This document shows, one piece after another, positions 16,857-25,325 of a stretch of DNA of 64,000 nucleotides. Positions within the stretch are counted from its first letter, which is position 1; each line of letters opens with the position of its first letter. The stretch lies in assembly GCF_009720145.1 (NCBI RefSeq), contig NZ_CP046252.1:620001-684000 (forward strand). The letters run 5' to 3'. The notes under the pieces are model-generated. The model did not search any database, was not told where the DNA came from, and saw only the letters and a program-made list of their open reading frames with translations. A program made the translations under genes and the position numbers. The DNA comes from Sphingobium sp. CAP-1 (lineage in GTDB: Bacteria; Pseudomonadota; Alphaproteobacteria; Sphingomonadales; Sphingomonadaceae).

Positions 16857-17978
16857 ATGAAATGGTTCGGGACGAAGGCGGCTGCGTCGGATGCGCGGCC
16901 GGTGCTGGCGCGCGCCTGGGGTTCGGGGGCGGTGGCGCTGGGGGAATGGCCGGCCAGCTATGAGGCGCAGGTGCGCGCCGGGGTGATGGCCAATCCAGTG
17001 GCGCAGCGGGCGATGCGGCTGGTGTCCGAAGGGGCGGGCGCCTGTGCGCTTAAGGTGCGGGGTGTGGAGGATGGTGCGGCGATCCTGTCGCTGGTCGGGC
17101 GGGCGTCCGCCGGGCAGGGGCTGGTGGAGACTTTGGCCTGTCATTTGTTGTTGCATGGCAATGGCTATGTGCAGGTGATGGCCGGGGCGGATGGCAGGCC
17201 GGCCGAACTGTTCGCGCTGCGGCCGGAGCGGGTCAGCGTCGAGGCCGATGCGCGGGGGTGGCCGGCGGCCTACCTGTATCGCGTGGGGGAGAGCGTCACC
17301 CGCCTGTCGAGCGAGGATGGCGCGGGACGGACGAATGTGCTGCATCTCAAGGCGCTGCATCCGCTGGACGATCATTATGGGCTGGGCTGCGCCGGGGCGG
17401 CGGCCGGGCCGGTGGCGATCCACAATGCGGCAGCCCTGTGGAACAAGGCGCTGCTGGACAATGCGGCGCGGCCGAGCGGCGCGATGGTCTATGATCCGGG
17501 CGACGGATCGGTGCTGTCGCCCGAACAGTTTGAGCGGGTGAAGCGCGAGATGGAGGCGGCCTTTGCCGGGGCGGCCAATGCGGGGCGGCCGATGCTGCTG
17601 GAGGGCGGCCTCAGTTGGAAGGCGATGAGCCTGACCCCGGCGGAGATGGACTTTGTGGGCCTGAAAAGCGCGGCGGCGCGGGAGATCGCCCTGGCGTTCG
17701 GGGTGCCGCCGATGCTGATGGGGCTGCCCGGCGACAACGCCTATGCCAATTATCGCGAGGCGAACAAGGCGCTGTGGCGGCAGGCGATCCTGCCCCTGGT
17801 GGCGAAGATTTGCGCGGGATTGAGCCAGGGTCTGAGCGGTTGGTGGCCGGGCGTGGTGATCGAGGCCGATCTGGACGCGGTGCCGGCGCTGGCGGATGAG
17901 CGCACGGCTTTGTGGGAGCGGGTGGCGGCGGCGGATTTTCTGAGCGCAGAGGAGAAGAAGGGGCTGCTGGGGCTGTAG
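16857..17978 (+). CDS. Phage portal protein (GTA gp3-like, HK97 family)
   Basis: The 373-residue protein is a portal of the HK97 group, the ring through which DNA enters the head. Typical segments are MANPVAQRAMRLVSEGAG near the N-terminus, HLLLHGNGYVQV, VLHLKALHPLDDHYGLG and FGVPPMLMGLPGDNAYANY. It ends naturally (FLSAEEKKGLLGL). In a complete cluster the prohead protease and capsid genes follow; here the sequence passes straight into a large palindrome and then a truncated gp13-like gene. Confidence 0.92.
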   Translation: MKWFGTKAAASDARPVLARAWGSGAVALGEWPASYEAQVRAGVMANPVAQRAMRLVSEGAGACALKVRGVEDGAAILSLVGRASAGQGLVETLACHLLLHGNGYVQVMAGADGRPAELFALRPERVSVEADARGWPAAYLYRVGESVTRLSSEDGAGRTNVLHLKALHPLDDHYGLGCAGAAAGPVAIHNAAALWNKALLDNAARPSGAMVYDPGDGSVLSPEQFERVKREMEAAFAGAANAGRPMLLEGGLSWKAMSLTPAEMDFVGLKSAAAREIALAFGVPPMLMGLPGDNAYANYREANKALWRQAILPLVAKICAGLSQGLSGWWPGVVIEADLDAVPALADERTALWERVAAADFLSAEEKKGLLGL

Positions 17979-17989
17979 AGTTTGTTTTG

Positions 17990-18118
17990 AAATGCGCCTT
18001 TGGCGCATCCGTACCGGCCCTCACCCCCACCGACCACCCAATCAGGATATACTCTGTGGGCGGTCGGGTGGGGGTGAGGGCCGGTGCGGCTTCCGAAATG
18101 CGCTCTTTCGCGCATTTC
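17990..18118. repeat. Composite palindrome at the GTA deletion joint
   Basis: The outer parts are two small hairpins (ATGCGCC-TTT-GGCGCAT at about 17992-18008 and GAAATGCGC-N6-GCGCATTTC at 18095-18118). Between them lies a 27-bp inverted repeat with one mismatch and one extra base (ACCGGCCCTCACCCCCACC at 18013 against its complement ending at 18085). It could fold into one large cruciform, and it occupies the 151-bp gap after the portal. Confidence 0.8.
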
Positions 18119-18129
18119 GGCAAAGACTC

Positions 18130-18303
18130 TTAATCCGGCGTGCGGGCGGGGAGGGAATCGAGGCGGCAAAAATCGCCGCTCCAGTTCCAGCGGCCGCCCT
18201 GCGTCAGGCAGTCGCCGGCGCGAAACAGGTCGAAATGCCAGGCGAGGGCGCCGAGGGCCGCGAGGATGAGGACGATCAGGACTTTGCGGGGGATGCGCTT
18301 CAT
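18130..18303 (-). CDS. Small membrane-anchored hypothetical protein (57 aa)
   Basis: The protein begins MKRIPRKVLIVLILAALGAL, a basic start and one membrane helix, then a short outside part with two cysteines (DLFRAGDCLTQGGRWNW, GDFCRLDSL). The pattern CLxxGGRWxW-C recurs in small sphingomonad proteins, but I know no function. It is antisense to the phage genes and lies in the gap where the capsid genes should be. Confidence 0.6.
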   Translation of the reverse strand: MKRIPRKVLIVLILAALGALAWHFDLFRAGDCLTQGGRWNWSGDFCRLDSLPARTPD

Positions 18304-18377
18304 GGAGCGCAGATAGGGGCGAGGCGGGCCGATGGGAAGGAGCGGGCGATGAAAGAGGAGATGCTGGCGCGGCTGTC

Positions 18378-19075
18378 GGCGGCCTTCTCTATCGCGCCGC
18401 GCCGGGGATGACGCCGTCGGCGGTGCGCGGCGGCATCGGCCTTGAGGGCGAGGATAGCGATGTCGCGGGCGCACTGACCAGCGATGCGATCAGTGAGGCG
18501 GATCTGATGGCGGGGCGCTGGGACGGGGCGGCGCTGGAGTTGCGACTGACCCAATGGGAAGAACCGGGCGCGCTGTGGCTGTTGCTGGCGCGGGGCGAGA
18601 TCGGCGCGGTGGCGCGCAAGGGGGCGGGCTTTACCGCCGAGTTGATCGGGGCGGCGGCGGCGCTGGGCGCGCCGGTTGCGCCCTCCACCTCGCCCGATTG
18701 CCGGGCCAGGCTGGGCGACGGGGCGTGCCGGGTCGATCTGGCCGGGCGGCGGCGGATCGTCGCGGTGTCGGGTGTGGACGGGGCCGAGGTGGCGGCGAGC
18801 GGGCTGGCGGCGGGGGTCTATGCGTTCGGGACGCTGCGCTGGCTGGGCGGGGCCAATGCGGGGCTGGTGCAGGCGGTGGCGGATAATGGGGCGGATGGGC
18901 TGACTTTGGCCGATCCGCCGGCCTTTGCCGTGGCGGCGGGGACTTTGGCGCTGCTGACGCAAGGGTGCGATCGGCAGTTGGCGACCTGTGCGGGGCGGTT
19001 CGGCAATGCCGTCAATTTCCGGGGGAGCCGTATCTGCCGGGGATGGATTTGCTGACCCGCTATCCCGGCGCATGA
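18378..19075 (+). pseudogene. GTA gp13-like protein (DUF2163), truncated and frameshifted
   Basis: Homology starts abruptly at GGLLYRAAPGMTPSAV, with the expected first ~50 residues (up to the GFTxHDRDL motif) and a start codon missing; ATG 18408 is only an internal Met. The body (GLEGEDSDVAGALTSDAI and the C-terminal TQGCDRQLATCAGRFGNAVNF) is well kept. At about 19021-19025 a G run has five Gs; six would restore EPYLPGMDLLTRYPGA and a stop at 19073-19075 that overlaps the gp14 start as ATGA. The present frame stops at 19055. A sequencing error in the G run would explain the frameshift but not the missing 5' end. Confidence 0.75.
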
Positions 19076-19440
19076 GCGATGTGGTGGCGCGGGCGCGGGC
19101 TTTGGTGGGCGTGCCGTTTCGCCTGCATGGACGGGACCGGGACGGGCTGGATTGCGTGGGGCTGGCGGCGCTGGCCTTTGGGCGGGGCGCGCCCTGCGCC
19201 TATGGACTGCGCAGCGGCGATGTGGCGCGGGCCGAGCGCTGGCTGCGCGAAGCGGGGTTGCGGCCGGTGGACGGGGGGCGGCTGGGCGATCTGGCGCTGG
19301 CAAGGCCGGGGCCGTTGCAACTGCATCTGATGATCGGGACCGGGACGGGATTTGTCCATGCCCATGCGGGGCTGGGGCGGGTGGTCGAGACGCCGGGGGC
19401 GTCGCCATGGCCGGTGATCGGGTGGTGGCGGGCCGGGTGA
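19072..19440 (+). CDS. NlpC/P60 cell-wall peptidase (GTA gp14-like)
   Basis: The 122-residue protein is a compact NlpC/P60 cysteine peptidase. The nucleophile lies in RDGLDCVGLAALAFG (about 22-36) and the His in GFVHAHAGLGRVVE. In gene-transfer agents this enzyme sits in the tail tip and cuts peptidoglycan during DNA entry. Its ATG overlaps the ancestral stop of the gp13-like gene. It looks intact. Confidence 0.88.
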   Translation: MSDVVARARALVGVPFRLHGRDRDGLDCVGLAALAFGRGAPCAYGLRSGDVARAERWLREAGLRPVDGGRLGDLALARPGPLQLHLMIGTGTGFVHAHAGLGRVVETPGASPWPVIGWWRAG

Positions 19441-19501
19441 GGCGGTTCGAACCATAGTTATTTCCGTCATTGCGGGCGCAGCGAAGCGAGAGGAGATTCT
19501 T

Positions 19502-21697
19502 ATGGCGACGGTGGTGCTGACGGCGGTGGGGACCGTGCTGGGCGGGCCGATCGGCGGGGCGATCGGGGCGGTGATCGGCAATGTCATCGACAATCAGATA
19601 TTGTTCAAGCCCAAGGGGCGCGAGGGCGCGCGGCTGGCCGAGTTGCAGGTGCAGACATCAAGTTACGGGACGCAGGTACCCAAGATTTTCGGGACGATGC
19701 GGATCGCCGGCACGGTGATATGGGCGACCGACCTGAAGGAGACAAAGAGCAAGAGCGGCGGCGGCAAGGGGCGGCCGAGCGTCACCACATACAGCTATTC
19801 GGCGAGTTTCGCGGTGGCGCTGTCGGCGCGGGCGATCCGGTCGATCGGGCGCATCTGGGCCGACGGCAACCTGCTGCGCGGGGCGGCGGGGGATTTCAAG
19901 ACCGAACTGTCGGCATTTCGCGTTCATGCCGGCGGAGCGGATCAGGCGGTCGATCCGCTGATCGCTTCGGCGGAAGGGATGGCGCTGACGCCGGCGCATC
20001 GGGGCGTCGCCTATGTAGTTTTCGAGGATCTGGCGCTGGCCGATTATGGCAATCGCATCCCGTCGCTGACCTTTGAGGTGGAGGCGGATGACGGCGCGGT
20101 GGCGATCGGAGCGATTGCTGCGGAACTGAGCGCGGGGCGGGTGAGCGGCACCGGGCTGGCGGCGCTGGACGGCTTTGCCGCGAGCGGGGGCGATGTCGGC
20201 GCGGCGATCGGCCCGCTGGTCGAGGCGCAGGGGCTGGCGCTGGTGTCGGGCGAGACGGGCCTGTCGCTGCGCGGCGTCGGCACGGCCGAGGGGGAGGTGA
20301 GCGCGGCGATGCTGGCGCGGCGGGTCAACGGGCAGGCGGTCGACCCGATCGAGCGATCGGGCGGGGCGGCCGATGGCGTGCCGGTGGCGCTGAGCCTGCG
20401 CCATTATGACGCCGCGCGCGACTATCAGGCCGGGGTGCAGCGCGTGGTGCGGCCGGGGCCGGGGCGGCAGGAGCAGGGCGTCGAATTGCCGGTGGTGATG
20501 AGTGCCGACGATGCGCGGGCGCTGGCGGCGGCGCGGCTGGGCGCGGGCTGGACCGGGCGGGCGACGATGGCGCTGCGCTGCGGCTGGGAGGCGCTGATGC
20601 TGGCGCCGGGCATGGTGGTGAGCGTGGAGGACGTGCCGGGGCTGTGGCGGATCGAGGAGCGGGAATGGGAAGCGATGGCGGTGCGGCTGGCGCTGCGGCG
20701 GGTTCCGGGGGCGGGCGGGGCGCTGCCGGCGGGGGCATATTCGGGCGCGATCGTGCGGCAGGTGGATGCGCCGCACGGGGCGACCACGCTGATGCTGGCG
20801 GACCTGCCGGCATTGCGGGACGGGGCGGCGAGCGCGCCCATGCTGGTGGCGGCGGCGAGCGGGGGCGCGGGATGGCGCAGCGCGGCGCTGTTCGTGATGA
20901 GCGAGAGCGGCGAGGCGCGGCCGGTCGGGCGGAGCGCCGGTCGGGCGGTGATGGGGGTGGCGGACGCCGCCCTGCCGGCCGGGAGTGTGATGCTGGTGGA
21001 TCGCGCGCAGGCGCTGCTCGTCAGCCTGCGGGCGGCGGATATGGATCTGGGCGGGGCGGATGAGGCGGCGCTGGCGCAGGGGCGCAACCTGTGTCTGGTC
21101 GGGCGCGAATTGATGCAGTTCGAGGCGGCGGAGCGGACCGGGCCGACAAGCTGGCGGCTGAGTGGGCTGCGCCGGGGGCTGCGCGGCAGCGAATGGGCGA
21201 TGGACGGGCATGAAGCGGGCGAACGCTTTCTGCTGATCGAGGAGGACAGGCTGATCGAGCCGCTGACCGCGCTGGGGACGAGCGGGGAGGTGGGGGCGAC
21301 GCTGACGGTGGCGGCGATCGGGCTGGGCGACGGCGATCCGGTCGAGGCGGCGCTGACGATCGGCGGCGAGGCGCTGATCCCGCCATCGCCGGTGCATCTG
21401 CGGGTGCGGGTGGATGGCGGCGACCGGGCGATCGCATGGGTACGGCGGAGTCGCGCGGGGTGGCGTTGGACCAATGGGAGCGACGCACCGCTGGGCGAGG
21501 AAAGCGAGCGATACCGGGTGCGGGTGCTGGACGGCGACGCGGTGGTGCGCAGCGTGGAGACGGACGCGCCCGGCTGGACCTATGACTCGGCGATGATCGC
21601 GGCGGACGGGACGGCGGGCATGACGTTGACGGTCGAGATCGCGCAGGTCGGCACGATGGCGACCGGACGGGCGGCGCGGGTCGACATCACTATCTGA
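19502..21697 (+). CDS. Phage tail tip / host-specificity protein (GTA gp15-like)
   Basis: The 731-residue protein starts with a glycine-rich amphipathic stretch (GTVLGGPIGGAIGAVIGNVI). Then come PKIFGTMRIAGTVIWATDL and SYSASFAVALSARAI, typical of the gp15 tail baseplate or receptor-binding protein of GTA-like clusters. It is shorter than the Rhodobacter form (about 1300 residues) but close to the length I recall for sphingomonad versions. It ends with fibronectin-like segments (GWTYDSAMIAADGT). No frameshift is seen. Confidence 0.85.
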   Translation: MATVVLTAVGTVLGGPIGGAIGAVIGNVIDNQILFKPKGREGARLAELQVQTSSYGTQVPKIFGTMRIAGTVIWATDLKETKSKSGGGKGRPSVTTYSYSASFAVALSARAIRSIGRIWADGNLLRGAAGDFKTELSAFRVHAGGADQAVDPLIASAEGMALTPAHRGVAYVVFEDLALADYGNRIPSLTFEVEADDGAVAIGAIAAELSAGRVSGTGLAALDGFAASGGDVGAAIGPLVEAQGLALVSGETGLSLRGVGTAEGEVSAAMLARRVNGQAVDPIERSGGAADGVPVALSLRHYDAARDYQAGVQRVVRPGPGRQEQGVELPVVMSADDARALAAARLGAGWTGRATMALRCGWEALMLAPGMVVSVEDVPGLWRIEEREWEAMAVRLALRRVPGAGGALPAGAYSGAIVRQVDAPHGATTLMLADLPALRDGAASAPMLVAAASGGAGWRSAALFVMSESGEARPVGRSAGRAVMGVADAALPAGSVMLVDRAQALLVSLRAADMDLGGADEAALAQGRNLCLVGRELMQFEAAERTGPTSWRLSGLRRGLRGSEWAMDGHEAGERFLLIEEDRLIEPLTALGTSGEVGATLTVAAIGLGDGDPVEAALTIGGEALIPPSPVHLRVRVDGGDRAIAWVRRSRAGWRWTNGSDAPLGEESERYRVRVLDGDAVVRSVETDAPGWTYDSAMIAADGTAGMTLTVEIAQVGTMATGRAARVDITI

Positions 21698-21717
21698 ACA
21701 TATCGAAAGGGAAGATC

Positions 21718-22215
21718 ATGGATATGACCGCGCGCTGGGCGCTGCCGCAGTTGTTCGCCGGGCAGGCGCAGAAGGAAATCTTTCACAACGAAGCGCTGAC
21801 ACGGATCGATGCGTTGTTGCACGGGCGGGTGGAGAGCGCGGATGAGGCGACGCCGCCGGGTGCGCCCGCGCCGGGGCAATGCTGGATCGTCGCGGATGGG
21901 GCGACAGGCGCCTGGGCGGGGCAATCGGGCGCGATTGCCTGCTGGAGCGAGGGCGGATGGCGCTTTCTGGCGGCGCGCGCCGGGGCGCGGATGGATGTGG
22001 CGGACCGGGGTCATGCGCTTTTCCATGACGGGGCCGAGTGGCGGGATGGTGAGATCCGGGGCGATGGCCTGTATCTGGACGGCGCGCGTGTGGTGACCGT
22101 GCGGCAGGCGGCGGTATCGGCGCCGAGCGGCGGAACGGTGATTGATATGGAGGCGCGCGCAACCATCGCCACCATTCTGACAGCATTGCGCGCCCATGGG
22201 CTGATCGAAGGTTAA
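21718..22215 (+). CDS. DUF2793 protein (GTA tail-associated)
   Basis: The 165-residue protein starts MDMTARWALPQLFAGQAQKE and continues FHNEALTRIDALLHG and GQCWIVADGATGAWAG, the DUF2793 pattern. Such genes lie at the 3' end of GTA-like clusters, where they probably contribute to a tail fibre or attachment part. It follows gp15 by 20 bp with the ribosome site GAAAGGGAAG and closes the cluster. Confidence 0.85.
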   Translation: MDMTARWALPQLFAGQAQKEIFHNEALTRIDALLHGRVESADEATPPGAPAPGQCWIVADGATGAWAGQSGAIACWSEGGWRFLAARAGARMDVADRGHALFHDGAEWRDGEIRGDGLYLDGARVVTVRQAAVSAPSGGTVIDMEARATIATILTALRAHGLIEG

Positions 22216-22416
22216 TATTGCGCTATTATGTTTTTCTTGTTGCAGGCGCGCGTCAATAGTCTAGGATTCCTTCTCATTAGCCTGGATGAGCCTGCACTTG
22301 CCGGGTTAGTGCGTTATTTTTGCAACGGTTTCACTAATTGTGGACTTGCTATGAAACCTTCTTGCGGATACAGGGTTTCAGCAGTCCTTCGTGACACTTT
22401 TGAAAGGGGAATCCTA

Positions 22417-23457
22417 ATGCGGAAGCTTGCCCTCGCGGCTGCTCTTGCGACCAGTGCCCTGGCCAGCCCGGCCTTGGCGCGTGACGATAGCTGGTATGTC
22501 GGCGTTGATGCTGGCGTCCTGCTTGTGGAAGATCAGAACGCAACCGTGAACGGCGTCGATGCCGGCGGTTCGGTCGACTATCATAAGGGTTATGATTTCG
22601 ACGCGAACATCGGTTACGACTTCGGCGGTTTCCGCCTGGAAGCGGAATCGGCCTACAAGCGCGCCAAGGTTGATTTCGACAAGACCGGATTCGGCGGCGC
22701 GGCTTCGGCCCTGTCGTTCATGCTGAACGGCCTGCTCGACTTCGGTCCCGATGACGGCCTTCAGGGCTTCGTCGGCGGCGGTGTCGGCGTGTCGCGTGGC
22801 AAGCTGGCCAACGACATCGTGAACGACAGCGACACCGGCTTCGCCTGGCAGGCGATTGCGGGCGTCCGCTATCCCGTCACCAGCAATGTCGACGTTTCGC
22901 TGAAGTATCGCTTCTTCAACCAGGACGATATCAAGGTGATCCCGGCATACACCACCGCGGTTGCGGATGCGGGCGACACGATCAAGACCAAGCTGCGCAC
23001 GCACAGCCTGCTGCTCGGCCTGACCTACAACTTCGGCGAACCGGCTGCACCTCCGCCGCCCCCGCCCCCGCCCCCGCCGCCTCCCCCGCCGCCGCCGCCT
23101 CCGCCGCCGGTTGCGGAGTGCAACCCTGGGCCGTACATCGTGTTCTTCGAATGGGACAAGTCGGACATCACGCCTGACGCCGCCACCATTCTGGACAATG
23201 CGGTTTCGGCCTACAGCAGCTGCGGCAGCGCCCAGGTCGTCCTGGCCGGCCATGCTGACCGTTCGGGTTCGGCCTCCTACAACGTCGGCCTGTCGCAGCG
23301 CCGCGCTGATGGGGTCAAGGCGTATCTGTCGTCGAAGGGTATCCCTGACGGCGTGATCACGACCCAGGCCTTCGGTGAATCGAAGCCGCGCGTCGACACC
23401 GCGGACGGCGTTCGCGAAGTCCAGAACCGTCGCGTGGAAATCACCTACGGTCAGTAA
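22417..23457 (+). CDS. OmpA-family outer-membrane protein with poly-proline linker
   Basis: The 346-residue protein has a signal peptide (MRKLALAAALATSALASPALA), an eight-strand-type beta-barrel domain (DDSWYVGVDAGVLLVEDQ to LLLGLTYNFGE), a run of about 20 prolines, and an OmpA C-terminal peptidoglycan-binding domain (VLAGHADRSGSASYNVGLSQRRA). It anchors the outer membrane to the wall. Codon use looks that of a highly expressed gene. The 200-bp AT-richer leader (22216-22416) probably holds its promoter, and the ribosome site AAAGGGGAAT precedes ATG 22417. A strong terminator follows. Confidence 0.95.
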   Translation: MRKLALAAALATSALASPALARDDSWYVGVDAGVLLVEDQNATVNGVDAGGSVDYHKGYDFDANIGYDFGGFRLEAESAYKRAKVDFDKTGFGGAASALSFMLNGLLDFGPDDGLQGFVGGGVGVSRGKLANDIVNDSDTGFAWQAIAGVRYPVTSNVDVSLKYRFFNQDDIKVIPAYTTAVADAGDTIKTKLRTHSLLLGLTYNFGEPAAPPPPPPPPPPPPPPPPPPPPVAECNPGPYIVFFEWDKSDITPDAATILDNAVSAYSSCGSAQVVLAGHADRSGSASYNVGLSQRRADGVKAYLSSKGIPDGVITTQAFGESKPRVDTADGVREVQNRRVEITYGQ

Positions 23458-23489
23458 GGCGATTTCCATCCTTCGGGATGGTTGGAAAA

Positions 23490-23522
23490 AAGAGGGCCGG
23501 TCGCAGGATCGGCCCCTTTTTC
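23490..23522 (+). terminator. Terminator of the OmpA-type gene
   Basis: GGGCCG-N10-CGGCCC followed by five T, 36 bp after the stop codon. The remaining 23523-23699 region shows nothing beyond a likely sodC promoter. Confidence 0.8.
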
Positions 23523-23699
23523 TATGCGTGGAATCGATGGGCAGGAATCCGCCGCCGGGACAGGCGGCGACCATGTGGGCCGCTCATGACTTTCATTAGG
23601 TTGAGGGGTGACAAATCGGTGCGAATGGGCAACAAAATTTGGCCTGCCGCGTTCGCGTAGCTATCTGGCCCCTATCTGACCCTGCCCTGGGAGTTTGTC

Positions 23700-24230
23700 A
23701 TGAAATTTCTGCCGCTTGCCGCCGCTGTTCCGCTTGCCCTGATGATGGGTGGTTGCGCCACGACATCGGGTGTCGCCGCGCCGACCGCTTCAGCCAAACT
23801 GACCGCCGGGGACGGCGGGGCGCGCGGGACCGCGACGGTGACGCAGGTCACGGACGGCCTGCATGTGCTGGTCAAGGCGCAGGGGCTGACGCCGGGCATT
23901 CACGCGGTGCATATCCACACGACCGGCCAGTGCGTCGGGCCGGACTTCGCCAGCGCCGGCGGCCACTGGAACCCGACCGCGCGCAAGCATGGCAAGGATA
24001 ATCCGGCCGGCCAGCATATGGGCGACATGCCCAATATGACCGTGGCGGCGGACGGTACCGGCGCCATCGAATATCATGTGCCGGGCGGCACGATCAGCGA
24101 GGGCGCGACGCCGTTGCTCGACACCGATGGCGCGGCGATCGTGATCCATGCGCAGGCGGACGACAATATGACCGACCCGGCGGGCAATGCCGGCGGGCGC
24201 GTGGCCTGCGGCGTGCTGGCGGCGGGCTGA
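23700..24230 (+). CDS. sodC: Cu-Zn superoxide dismutase, lipoprotein form
   Basis: The 176-residue protein turns superoxide into peroxide and oxygen in the periplasm. The signal peptide ends in a lipobox (LMMGGC). Copper and zinc ligands are visible in IHAVHIHTTGQC (HxH) and AGGHWNPTARKHG, with the late His and Arg region IVIHAQADDNMTDPAGNAGGR. Two cysteines (GQC and RVACG) can form the conserved disulphide. Length is normal for bacterial SodC. Confidence 0.93.
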   Translation: MKFLPLAAAVPLALMMGGCATTSGVAAPTASAKLTAGDGGARGTATVTQVTDGLHVLVKAQGLTPGIHAVHIHTTGQCVGPDFASAGGHWNPTARKHGKDNPAGQHMGDMPNMTVAADGTGAIEYHVPGGTISEGATPLLDTDGAAIVIHAQADDNMTDPAGNAGGRVACGVLAAG

Positions 24231-24272
24231 TATCCGCGCGCCCCGGATCGCGGTCCGGGGCGTGCGGGCCTG

Positions 24273-24817
24273 TCAGTCGGGCGGGGTGCGCGCGCGATAA
24301 TATTCTATCGGGTGATAGGTCGCCCCGCCATGGCCGATCCGGCTTTCATAGAGGGTGAAGCCGTCGACGCGGAAAAGGGGACCGGCGAGCGCGGCGTGGC
24401 GGGCGAGAAAGGATCGATGAAGGCGCCCGCACGGCCGAACCGGGCGAGCGTGATATGGGGCAGATAGGCGCGGCCTTCCGGCTCCAGGCCGAGCGCGACG
24501 CAGGCGCGGTCGATCTTCCGGTGGAGCGCCGCGAGCGCGTCGCGCGGCTGGATGCCGGCCCAGAGCGTGTCGACCACGGACTTGCGATCGAAACTGCCGA
24601 CGCCCGACAGGCGGATGTCGAAAGGGGCGAAGCGGATGCCGGTCAGCGCATCGGCAATGTCATTGGCGCCGTGGCGATCGACTTCGCCGATGAAGCGCAG
24701 GGTGAGATGCAGTTGCGCGTCATCCTGCCAGCGGGCGCCCTCCACCCCGGCCATCAGCGAGAGCAGATGCGCGCGCTGATCGGCGGGCGGGCGGATGGCG
24801 ACGAACAGGCGGTGCAT
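24273..24817 (-). pseudogene. thpR: RNA 2',3'-cyclic phosphodiesterase, frameshifted
   Basis: The gene encodes a 2H phosphoesterase: HLTLRFIGEV (first HxT, about residue 37) and LPHITLARFGRAG (second HxT) are intact. After GAFID (about 24413) the frame goes to PFSPATPRSP and stops at 24305. The -1 frame reads FLARHAALAGPLFRVDGFTL and ends IEYYRARTPPD at 24273, which is the family C-terminus. One base is therefore missing relative to the ancestor. Both catalytic motifs precede the break, so a shortened active protein is possible, or the base is a sequencing error. Confidence 0.75.
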
Positions 24818-24900
24818 GGGACGGGTATAGGGGGATTTGCGGCGTTTGCGCGATGTTTTGCGAGGGGAGCGGTGGAACGGGCAATGATCGCTTCGGCTAT

Positions 24901-24945
24901 GCTGGGCTGAGTGGGGCTGGGCTGAGTGGGGCTGGGCTGAGAGGG
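24901..24945. repeat. Three tandem 15-bp units
   Basis: GCTGGGCTGAGTGGG is present three times head to tail, the last with one change. A palindrome of the common alphaproteobacterial type (ATGCCGGGTCAGGCCCGGCAT, about 24954-24974) follows. Nothing else is seen in the 24818-25105 gap. Confidence 0.8.
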
Positions 24946-25105
24946 GAAGCGGGATGCCGGGTCAGGCCCGGCATGACGAAGGATGTGAGGCTGGTTTCGA
25001 CCAATTGCTGTCGTTCAGGTTGGAAATTTCTTTCCCCACTAGCGGACATTATCAACGGCAGGCTATCCCCTGTTTTTGGTTTGCCAATTGAAGGAGGAAT
25101 GGAGT

Positions 25106-25273
25106 TTGAAAGGCTTGAACAGCCAGCCTCTTTGGGTCCGTCTGGCTACTATAGTGATACTTTTGGTCGCTGCGGGCTACGCTCTATCGGCAAATCAACC
25201 ATTGGTAGGGTTGATACTTGGCATCGCAGCCGTGGCCATCGGGGTAACTCCGAAGCCTCCACGATCCGGCTAG
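25106..25273 (+). CDS. Small two-helix membrane protein (55 aa)
   Basis: TTG 25106 follows a strong ribosome site (AAGGAGGAA at 25091-25099). The protein starts KGLNSQPLWVRLATIVILLV and has two membrane helices (ATIVILLVAAGYAL and LVGLILGIAAVAIGV) and a short basic, proline-rich tail (TPKPPRSG). I recognise no family. Base composition is more AT-rich than the core genes. It is convergent with the next membrane-protein gene. Confidence 0.55.
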   Translation: MKGLNSQPLWVRLATIVILLVAAGYALSANQPLVGLILGIAAVAIGVTPKPPRSG

Positions 25274-25325
25274 CGGCTGACGGCAACCGACCAATTTTTG
25301 CCGTCTAATATATGCTGCGACACTT

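Noticed and set aside
19658..21397. Minus-strand open frame of 579 codons
   Set aside because: Antisense of the gp15-like gene; Arg/Pro/His-rich and without motifs.
22216..22416. Possible small RNA in the ompA leader
   Set aside because: The AT-rich 200-bp leader has no clear hairpin plus T run; a promoter region is enough to explain it.
24853..25308. 151-codon frame over the 15-bp tandem repeats
   Set aside because: The sequence GLSGAGLSGAGL is just the translated repeat; the real small gene uses another frame with a strong ribosome site at 25091.
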